NCBI GenBank assembly: GCA_027482795.1
Contig: JAIXVS010000107.1
Coordinates: 1 to 6,738 of the forward strand
Origin: Rhodobacter sp.
GTDB taxonomy: Bacteria; Pseudomonadota; Alphaproteobacteria; Rhodobacterales; Rhodobacteraceae
Direction of reading: 5' to 3'
Length of the DNA: 6,738 nucleotides
The notes beneath the pieces were generated by a model. That model searched no databases. It saw only the letters and a program-made list of their open reading frames with translations, and was not told where the DNA came from. Within the stretch, counting starts at the first letter, position 1, and the number at the start of each line of letters is the position of its first letter. The translations under genes were made by a program, and so were the position numbers. Below, piece by piece: positions 1 through 5,040 of this stretch.

Positions 1-33
1 AAGGAAGCAGCAGACCATTCTGCCTGCTTCCTT
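1..33. repeat. Perfect inverted repeat, possible terminator of an off-window gene
   Basis: The arms AAGGAAGCAG (1-10) and CTGCTTCCTT (24-33) are perfect reverse complements. Three further pairs form inside, CAG (11-13) with CTG (20-22), with C23 bulged and a six-base loop. No T-run follows on the + strand; the bases after it are GCTCTAAAAATAT. The side needed for a minus-strand T-run lies outside the window. It could be the terminator of a gene to the left, or a stable mRNA 3' end. The hairpin is seen directly; its role is inferred. Confidence 0.5.
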
Positions 34-47
34 GCTCTAAAAATATC

Positions 48-100
48 CTGGGGTGAATGGGCCGCAGGCACAGAGGGGCAAAGCCCCTATCCACCCCCAG
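48..100. repeat. Compound palindromic intergenic element, REP-like
   Basis: An outer stem pairs CTGGGGTG (48-55) with CACCCCCAG (92-100), with one extra C. Inside it lies a perfect six-base-pair hairpin, AGGGGC (74-79), loop AAA, GCCCCT (83-88). The combination of a preceding AAATATCCTGGGG stretch with GGGGCAAAGCCCC resembles dispersed intergenic palindromes that I recall from Rhodobacterales genomes. That resemblance is from memory and untested here. The element may be a transcript-end or REP-type structure, or part of the aminotransferase leader if transcription starts further upstream. Confidence 0.45.
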
Positions 101-159
101 CGGCAATTGCACCGTTGCAAACTGGGCAACAAATCGCCGCAGGTCAGAAACAGTCGCAA

Positions 160-188
160 TTGTCACTTTCATGTTACATCCATACGCT
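160..188 (+). promoter_or_regulatory. Weak candidate sigma-70 promoter for the aminotransferase gene
   Basis: TTGTCA (160-165) matches the -35 consensus at five of six bases. With a 17-bp spacer the -10 would be TACGCT (183-188), matching only three of six. The start would fall about 35 bp before the ATG, leaving room for AAGGA at 213-217, the likely ribosome binding site. This is a pattern match only. Confidence 0.25.
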
Positions 189-228
189 TTAAGCATATCT
201 ACAACTGAGTTTAAGGAAAGCTGCGATC

Positions 229-1455
229 ATGGCCCCAGATGGACAATTGCTAACCCGCGAATACGACCCCGCCCAAGCCCCTGATGTCCATGCTTCCGAA
301 CCCATCCCAGATGCGGCGCGGGCAGAAATTGAACGCTTGCTGACATCGGGCGATTTGTTTCGGTATACAGCGCCCGAAGGCGCGCCCGTGGCCCTGCTGG
401 AAGCAGAATTTGCCGCCCTGCTGGGCGCGCGCTATGCGCTGGCGGTCTCGTCCTGCTCGGCTGCGTTGTTCTTATCTCTCAAGGCGTTAGACCTTCCGCG
501 CGGGGCCAAGGTGTTGATCCCCGCCTTTACCTTTGCCGCCGTGCCATCCAGCATTGTTCACGCCGAATGCGTGCCTGTTTTGGTCGAGGTGGGCGATAAT
601 TACCGCGTCGATATGGCCGATTTTGCCGCCAAATTGGGCGATGCGGCTGCCGTGATGATTTCGCACATGCGCGGCCACACCTCGGATATGGACGCGATCA
701 TGGCGCTGTGCGATGCGCGCGGCATTCCCGTGATCGAGGACGCCGCCCATTCGCTGGGCACCACATGGCATGGCCGCAATATTGGAACGATTGGGAAAGT
801 GGGCTGTTTCAGTTTCCAATCCTATAAGATGATCAACGCTGGCGAAGGCGGGATCATGATTACCGATGATCCCGAAATCGCCGCCCGCGCCGTGATTATG
901 TCGGGCGCGTATGAGCAGAATTGGAAGAAACATCCGGGCCTGCAAAACAGCTATTGCCACTGGCAGAACAAACTGCCGCTGTATAATTTGCGGATGCAAA
1001 ACCTTTCTGCCGCCGTGATCCGCCCGCAACTGCCCGCGCTGGAAAGCCGTGTGGCCAAGGGCCGCGCGGGGCATGACCGTGTGGCAGATGTGCTGAACGA
1101 TTGCGATTGGCTGACCGTGCCAAACGCTCTGCCCGCCGAGGAACGCGCCCCCGATTCCATTCAGTTCAACCTGTCGGATGATTGGTCAGACGCGCAGGCG
1201 ATGGCGTTCCAAGCCGCCGCCAAGGCGCGCGGCGTGACGGTGCAAATCTTTGGCCTGTCCGAAGGCAACGCGCGCGCGTTTTGGAATTGGGAATTCCTTG
1301 GCCCCGCGCCGCAGCTGCCCCAAACCCGCGCCATGCTGATGCGCGCCTGTGATGTGCGCCTGCCCACCCGCCTGACGGATGCGGAATTGGATTTTATCGC
1401 CCACGCCATTGTGGACGCCGCGCAGCAGATCATGGGCCGCGCCAGAAAATCATAA
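229..1455 (+). CDS. DegT/DnrJ/EryC1/StrS-family PLP-dependent aminotransferase
   Basis: This 408-residue cytoplasmic enzyme belongs to the aminotransferase family that usually transfers an amino group from glutamate or glutamine to a keto-sugar or cyclitol. The family's landmarks are in order: the SSCSAAL cofactor-phosphate loop (residues 74-80), the IEDAAHSLG segment (169-177) whose Asp171 should hold the pyridine nitrogen, and SFQSYKMINAGEGG (195-208) with Lys200 as the Schiff-base lysine. A C-terminal small domain follows, from about 265. Length is slightly above the usual 370-400. The start is supported by AAGGA (213-217), though its 11-bp spacing is rather long. No sugar-nucleotide or polysaccharide gene is in view, so the substrate cannot be assigned. 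The next gene on this strand is tRNA-Gly, 73 bp on, and no convincing terminator separates them. Family assignment is firm; specific function is open. Confidence 0.9.
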   Translation: MAPDGQLLTREYDPAQAPDVHASEPIPDAARAEIERLLTSGDLFRYTAPEGAPVALLEAEFAALLGARYALAVSSCSAALFLSLKALDLPRGAKVLIPAFTFAAVPSSIVHAECVPVLVEVGDNYRVDMADFAAKLGDAAAVMISHMRGHTSDMDAIMALCDARGIPVIEDAAHSLGTTWHGRNIGTIGKVGCFSFQSYKMINAGEGGIMITDDPEIAARAVIMSGAYEQNWKKHPGLQNSYCHWQNKLPLYNLRMQNLSAAVIRPQLPALESRVAKGRAGHDRVADVLNDCDWLTVPNALPAEERAPDSIQFNLSDDWSDAQAMAFQAAAKARGVTVQIFGLSEGNARAFWNWEFLGPAPQLPQTRAMLMRACDVRLPTRLTDAELDFIAHAIVDAAQQIMGRARKS

Positions 1456-1482
1456 AACTGTCAAAAAGGTGCGTTTTCCCTC

Positions 1483-1511
1483 TTGCGGGGGGGCGCGCAA
1501 AGCCTTAATTC
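1483..1511 (+). promoter_or_regulatory. Weak candidate promoter for tRNA-Gly
   Basis: TTGCGG (1483-1488) could be a -35 box, with TTAATT (1505-1510) or TAATTC (1506-1511) as -10 at 16-17 bp spacing. The start would be near 1517, about 12 bp before the mature tRNA and at the left arm of the leader-trailer stem. A seven-G run (1487-1493) and the small inverted repeat TTGCG/CGCAA (1483-1487, 1496-1500) lie in the same stretch. Readthrough from the aminotransferase gene is an alternative source of the tRNA. Confidence 0.25.
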
Positions 1512-1515
1512 ACCC

Positions 1516-1612
1516 TCATCCAGACGGTGCGGGCGTAGCTCAGGGGTAGAGCATAACCTTGCCAAGGTTAGGGTCGGGCGTTCGAATCGCCTCGCCCGCT
1601 CCATCTGGATGA
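1516..1612 (+). repeat. Inverted repeat flanking tRNA-Gly (precursor leader-trailer stem)
   Basis: TCATCCAGA (1516-1524) is the perfect reverse complement of TCTGGATGA (1604-1612). The arms lie just outside the tRNA, separated from the acceptor stem by CGGT on the 5' side and by the discriminator plus CCA on the 3' side. In the precursor RNA they would form a nine-base-pair stem stacked beyond the acceptor stem, and GG of the leader could also pair with CC of the CCA end. Pairing is seen directly; an effect on RNase P or 3' processing is inferred. Confidence 0.7.
1529..1603 (+). tRNA. tRNA-Gly (anticodon GCC)
   Basis: This is a full 75-nt cloverleaf. The acceptor stem pairs GCGGGCG (1529-1535) with CGCCCGC (1593-1599), the discriminator is T1600, and CCA (1601-1603) is genome-encoded. 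The D stem is GCTC/GAGC. The anticodon stem TAACC/GGTTA encloses the loop TTGCCAA with anticodon GCC at 1561-1563. The T arm has the loop TTCGAAT. It reads glycine codons GGC and GGU. All core bases look normal, including T8 (1536) and A14. The gene is followed by a strong terminator. Confidence 0.97.
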
Positions 1613-1617
1613 AACGC

Positions 1618-1645
1618 AAAAAGGCGCAGCTTGCTGCGCCTTTTT
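1618..1645. terminator. Bidirectional rho-independent terminator
   Basis: GGCGCAG (1623-1629), loop CTTG, CTGCGCC (1634-1640) forms a GC-rich seven-base-pair stem. It is flanked by AAAAA (1618-1622) on the left and TTTTT (1641-1645) on the right. Each strand therefore has a U-tract after the hairpin. On the + strand it would end the tRNA-Gly transcript 14 bp after CCA. On the - strand it would end the restriction-modification mRNA about 10 bp after its stop codon. Confidence 0.9.
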
Positions 1646-1650
1646 GGTTT

Positions 1651-4600
1651 TTATAGCGCCATATCAATCGTTTCCATAATCCGCGCGGTTTCGGACAAGA
1701 TTTTCAGGATGCTTTGGTAATGGCGAATGTCGTCCCATGACAGCGCCCGCCCGCGCCGATCTTTCAGCCATTTCTGCGCGGGTTGATAGCCGCCGATGTA
1801 AAACTCCCACGCCACTGCGGGGGCGTTGCCAAAGGATTGGCTGTCGTTGATCCACACCCGCCCACCCTCGAATCGCGGTTTTTCCACCACAGAATCGCCA
1901 TTGCCTTCAAAGGGATAAGGGGTGGCCCCAATGGCGGCGGGCTGCATCAGGTGCAGCGCGCGCAGTTGCGCCCCCTTGGCGGATATGTCCCAAAAGGCAT
2001 CAGGGCTGGCAGGCCACGGGATGCGGGGGAAGTCGATTTTCAGGAACTCGGCATAGGTTTGCCGGTACGCGGGGCAGTGCAGCACCCCGTAGATATAGTC
2101 AAACATCGCCACCTCGTCTGGCGTGCCATGTTCGGAATCGGCGGCCTTGTCTTGCAAAGCCTTGAACAACGCAGGGTCAAAGTTGACGCGGCGGGATTGG
2201 TCAAGGTCTTGTTCGGAGGGGTAGAGGTAGAGGGGGAAAAGTGTGTTTATATCATACGCACTGTAAGCTTTGTGGCCAGCTATTGAATCAACAACTATTC
2301 CACCAAGTCCGTCTTTGGTGATACTTGGTATGCAAAATGCCAAATTGTCGCCATACACCATATGCCGCATCACCTCATCTCGCGGGTAACAAATAAACCC
2401 CCGCGAATTGCCCGTGTAAAATGTCTGGCGCGTATCAAAGGGGCGATAGGCTATCGGCACAATGCGGGTATGATCCAAATGATCGCGCACATCCTTTTGC
2501 GCCCAGTCCACCCGCCAATCGCGCACATCCTTGCCCAGATCATACTTGCTGCGCGCCTCTTCGGGCGGCAGGTTTGCGAAATCGCGCACCCGCGCCCAAA
2601 GGGTTTCCTTGTCTATATCAATGGTTAGGCTGTCGCGCGCAGTGACGATGCCCACCGAATTGGCGGGCATAAACGCATTGATCGCAAAGCCCGCCTCATA
2701 GACCGCCTGCGCGTCAAAATTCCGCCGCACCAGCGGGTATTGCGGCGCGGGTGTCTCCAGCTTTGTAAACAGCCCCCCCGCCAGCGTGCCCGTCTGCAAA
2801 GCCGCATATTTCGCCGCCCGCGCGCCCCACAGATCGCCCTGCATCACCTGCGCCAGCGCCTTTTGCCCCTTACCCTTTTTCTTCACCGCAATGATAATCG
2901 ACACGCCTTGCATAATGTCGAACACATTCTTATCCGCCCCGCCATCTGGGGCGACCTCTTTCTTTTTGGCATTGCCGTGCAAATCCAGCACCCAGATTTT
3001 ATCGAATGTCTTCAGCAGGTGCCACCGCATCCCGCGAAAGGTGGGGTTGTCCAAATAGCCGTGGTTGGTGATAAACCCCAAAACCCCTTCGCCATTCTTT
3101 TCAATCAAATGCGACGATAGACGCAGGAATTTGACATATAGATCATTGATCCATTTCGGGTTCCTCTCGCGCAGTTTTTCGGCCCCGCCTGGTTCTTTTT
3201 TGTAATCCTCCATCAGCGCGCCCATCCAGCCCGTGGATGCGCCCCCCTCGCCCAAATAGGGCGGGTTGCCCACCACACACATAATCGGCGTTTGGCGTTT
3301 GATGGTGGATGCGCCGCGCGCCTCATCACTCAGCCATTTGGCCATAAACAAATCGCGCACATCGCGGTCGCCCTGTTCCAAACTGTTGGTCAGATAGACC
3401 CCCAATCGCGGCGGCGCGCCTGTGGGCTTATACCCCAGTTCGGTTAGGATCATGTCCAATTTCATATGGCACATGGCATAGGATGCCATCAGCAGTTCAA
3501 ACCCGTGCAGGCGGGGGATGAGGTTTTGTTCGATATAGTGCGACCAGTTGCCGGGGGCGTTCGCCTTGATCGTGGGGGCGATGTGTTTAATCACCTCGGC
3601 CAAAAATGTGCCCGTGCCCGTGGCGGGGTCTAATATCTGCACGCGGTGCATATCCTTGCGCACGGTGACTGCGCCTTTGTTATCCGATTGCCCCGTGTCC
3701 CAATCGACCGTGATTTGCTGCGTATCGGCCAGCCCATCGCGCAGGTTAAATTCCGATTTCAGCACATCATCCACCGCGCGCACGATGAAATTCACCACAG
3801 GTTCGGGCGTATACCACACGCCGCGCGCCTTTTTCTTTTTGGCATCATATGCGCCAAGGAAGGTTTCATAGAAATGCAAAAACGGGTCTTGCTGGCCCGT
3901 CAGGCGGCCAAAGCCCGACATGATTTTCGCCACATCAGCGGCGCGGAAGACTTCGGCAAGGTCGTCAATCACCCATTTGATACGCTCGTCCAAGTTTGGC
4001 CCTGCGATAAAGCCAAACAGTTGGCGCAGGAACGGGTTGGATTTGGGCAGCAGGTCATGCGCCTCGACCCGCGAAAAGGTGTTTAGGGATGTGTCATGCA
4101 GGCGGGCCGCGAACATGCCATAGGCGATGGTTTCGGCATAGATATCGGCGAAATCGGCGGGGGAAATATCGTGGATCAGTTGGTTTTGGAAGGCTTTGTA
4201 ATGGCCGCCGAGTTCGCTGTTAAATGTGGGGTCTTCGGCCAGTGTTTTGAAAAGCACGTCTTTGATCAGCTGCGCCTTACCTGCCATGCGCGCGGCAAGG
4301 TCGGATGGCGAGGTGATGGTTTGCGGGCGCTGGGTGACAAAATCGCGCAGAAGGGATTCAAGCGCGGCATAATCATCGGGCCGTGGCTGAATGCCCATCA
4401 GATAGTCGGCAATGGTGACCGATGCGATCAGTTGCCCATTGCGGTAGAAATCCCAATCAAGGCAGTTGGTGTAAATCAGGTTCGGCAGCGCGCCAAGGTA
4501 GCGGGCCTGCTGCGCCATGTTGGCCCCGTTCATCTTGCGCAGGTCAAGGCCGATGTCCTTAGCCTCTAGGTATCCAATCGGGATGCTGTCTTTCAGGATG

Positions 4601-4770
4601 ATGAAATCGGGCGCGCCCACGCCGATGCGGGCTGCGTCGTTGATGGGGTTTAGGTTGTTGTCCAGCGCCTTCAGCAGGGTTTCCAGCGCTGGGCGATAGG
4701 CGTGTTCACGCGCCACGCCCGATTTGTATTTATCCTGCACTTGGGCAATGAACGGGGCAATCAAAGACAT
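1651..4770 (-). CDS. Single-chain restriction-modification enzyme (nuclease-methyltransferase-specificity fusion), helicase-less type ISP / type IIG-like
   Basis: This 1039-residue protein should both methylate adenine-N6 and cleave unmodified DNA. Near the N-terminus, GAPDFIIL...GYLEAKD has the PD-(D/E)xK nuclease pattern (Asp55, Glu69, Lys71). A helical connector runs from about 130 to 310. The methyltransferase follows: GVWYTPEPVVNFIV (317-330, motif X), ILDPATGTGTF (379-389, S-adenosylmethionine motif I), GNPPY (501-505, catalytic motif IV) and GVLGFITNHGY (562-572). Residues from about 680 to 1030 resemble the C-terminal region of type ISP enzymes, including AYRPFDTRQTFYTG, and should recognise the DNA target. 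Known ISP enzymes of the LlaGI type are about 1,500 residues with a helicase between nuclease and methylase; none is present here. The start is supported by AAAGG (4777-4781) six bases before ATG. No partner gene adjoins it. A nuclease-dead methylase is possible but the motif is intact. Confidence 0.85.
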   Translation of the reverse strand: MSLIAPFIAQVQDKYKSGVAREHAYRPALETLLKALDNNLNPINDAARIGVGAPDFIILKDSIPIGYLEAKDIGLDLRKMNGANMAQQARYLGALPNLIYTNCLDWDFYRNGQLIASVTIADYLMGIQPRPDDYAALESLLRDFVTQRPQTITSPSDLAARMAGKAQLIKDVLFKTLAEDPTFNSELGGHYKAFQNQLIHDISPADFADIYAETIAYGMFAARLHDTSLNTFSRVEAHDLLPKSNPFLRQLFGFIAGPNLDERIKWVIDDLAEVFRAADVAKIMSGFGRLTGQQDPFLHFYETFLGAYDAKKKKARGVWYTPEPVVNFIVRAVDDVLKSEFNLRDGLADTQQITVDWDTGQSDNKGAVTVRKDMHRVQILDPATGTGTFLAEVIKHIAPTIKANAPGNWSHYIEQNLIPRLHGFELLMASYAMCHMKLDMILTELGYKPTGAPPRLGVYLTNSLEQGDRDVRDLFMAKWLSDEARGASTIKRQTPIMCVVGNPPYLGEGGASTGWMGALMEDYKKEPGGAEKLRERNPKWINDLYVKFLRLSSHLIEKNGEGVLGFITNHGYLDNPTFRGMRWHLLKTFDKIWVLDLHGNAKKKEVAPDGGADKNVFDIMQGVSIIIAVKKKGKGQKALAQVMQGDLWGARAAKYAALQTGTLAGGLFTKLETPAPQYPLVRRNFDAQAVYEAGFAINAFMPANSVGIVTARDSLTIDIDKETLWARVRDFANLPPEEARSKYDLGKDVRDWRVDWAQKDVRDHLDHTRIVPIAYRPFDTRQTFYTGNSRGFICYPRDEVMRHMVYGDNLAFCIPSITKDGLGGIVVDSIAGHKAYSAYDINTLFPLYLYPSEQDLDQSRRVNFDPALFKALQDKAADSEHGTPDEVAMFDYIYGVLHCPAYRQTYAEFLKIDFPRIPWPASPDAFWDISAKGAQLRALHLMQPAAIGATPYPFEGNGDSVVEKPRFEGGRVWINDSQSFGNAPAVAWEFYIGGYQPAQKWLKDRRGRALSWDDIRHYQSILKILSETARIMETIDMAL

Positions 4771-4850
4771 GAGGGACCTTTAACTTTTTCGCAACCTTAG
4801 GCAAAGCATTGGTGCGTGACCAGCCCTTTGGCGTATGCTGCGTGTAGGGA

Positions 4851-4894
4851 CGGATGCAATACGGATGCAATACGCAAACCATACGCAAACCCGA
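4851..4894. repeat. Four 11-bp units in tandem upstream of the restriction-modification gene
   Basis: CGGATGCAATA occurs twice back to back (4851-4861, 4862-4872). It is followed by two related units, CGCAAACCATA (4873-4883) and CGCAAACCCGA (4884-4894). The first pair is identical; the second pair shares its first eight bases. The period is about one DNA turn, and the array sits 81-124 bp before the restriction-modification start and just behind the tRNA-Cys promoter. ATACGC occurs at 4870-4875 and 4881-4886, and in inverse form, GCGTAT, at 4831-4836. It may be an operator or simple replication slippage. Confidence 0.7.
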
Positions 4895-4908
4895 CGCCAA
4901 TTCCCCAC

Positions 4909-4937
4909 TTGCACCCCGCCCCGCCATGGACTATCTG
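4909..4937 (+). promoter_or_regulatory. Candidate sigma-70 promoter for tRNA-Cys
   Basis: TTGCAC (4909-4914) and TATCTG (4932-4937) are separated by exactly 17 bp. Each keeps the first three consensus bases. Transcription would begin near 4944, two or three bases before the mature tRNA, so the 5' leader would be very short. The fit is modest but the placement is what a tRNA promoter would need. Confidence 0.4.
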
Positions 4938-4946
4938 AAACCCGTT

Positions 4947-5020
4947 GGCGGGTGGGCAGGCAGGCTATGCACTGGATTGCAAATCCATGAAGACCGGTTC
5001 GATTCCGGTACCCGCCTCCA
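4947..5020 (+). tRNA. tRNA-Cys (anticodon GCA), with an atypical core
   Basis: This is a 74-nt cloverleaf with acceptor GGCGGGT (4947-4953) pairing with ACCCGCC (5010-5016). The discriminator is T5017, the known cysteine identity base, and CCA (5018-5020) is encoded. The anticodon loop TTGCAAA (4977-4983) holds GCA at 4979-4981. The T arm is ACCGG/CCGGT with loop TTCGATT. By manual numbering against E. coli tRNA-Cys, position 8 is G instead of the nearly invariant U, position 14 is G instead of A, and position 15 is C. Pair 27-43 is a C-U mismatch. The D arm contains the short tandem GGCAGGCAGGC. It is probably functional as the acceptor, anticodon and T arms are sound, but it could be a divergent second copy or a decaying one. 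Confidence 0.9.
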
Positions 5021-5040
5021 CCATGACCTACCTGCCCATC
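4951..5040. repeat. Inverted repeat between tRNA-Cys D arm and its 3' trailer / tdh stop
   Basis: TGGGCAGGCAGG (4953-4964) pairs with CCTACCTGCCCA (5027-5038) at 11 of 12 positions. The pairing extends by one G-U and one G-C to 4951 and 5040. The left arm covers the last acceptor base and most of the D arm; the right arm lies in the trailer and reaches the tdh stop codon. On the minus strand the same bases could form a hairpin at the 3' end of the tdh mRNA. There is no U-run, so it is not a standard terminator. Confidence 0.55.

Noticed and set aside
1..12. AAGGAAGCAGC resembles the apical loop of bacterial SRP (4.5S) RNA
   Set aside because: The next bases form a perfect palindrome with it, and no SRP RNA distal strand follows. 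The upstream half is off-window, so it cannot be fully excluded.
57..284. Open reading frame of 75 codons overlapping the aminotransferase start
   Set aside because: It runs through the palindromic intergenic DNA and overlaps the real gene in another frame. The product is low-complexity, Arg/Pro-rich and unlike any family I know.
487..1074. Long antisense frame of 195 codons inside the aminotransferase gene
   Set aside because: It is a shadow frame of a GC-rich gene. The product is His/Arg/Gly-rich with no recognisable fold, while the + strand frame has all family motifs.
1783..4569. Several + strand frames of 60-167 codons opposite the restriction-modification gene
   Set aside because: All are antisense shadows of a continuous 1039-codon gene with intact motifs; none has a plausible start site or domain.
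1651..4770. BREX PglX methylase
   Set aside because: PglX lacks an N-terminal PD-(D/E)xK nuclease and sits with BrxC, PglZ and other BREX genes. None is next to this gene.
1603..4946. Genomic island with tRNA attachment repeats
   Set aside because: I looked for a second copy of the tRNA-Gly or tRNA-Cys 3' end at the edges of the restriction-modification gene and found none beyond the shared GTTCGA and CCA features of tRNAs; no integrase is present.
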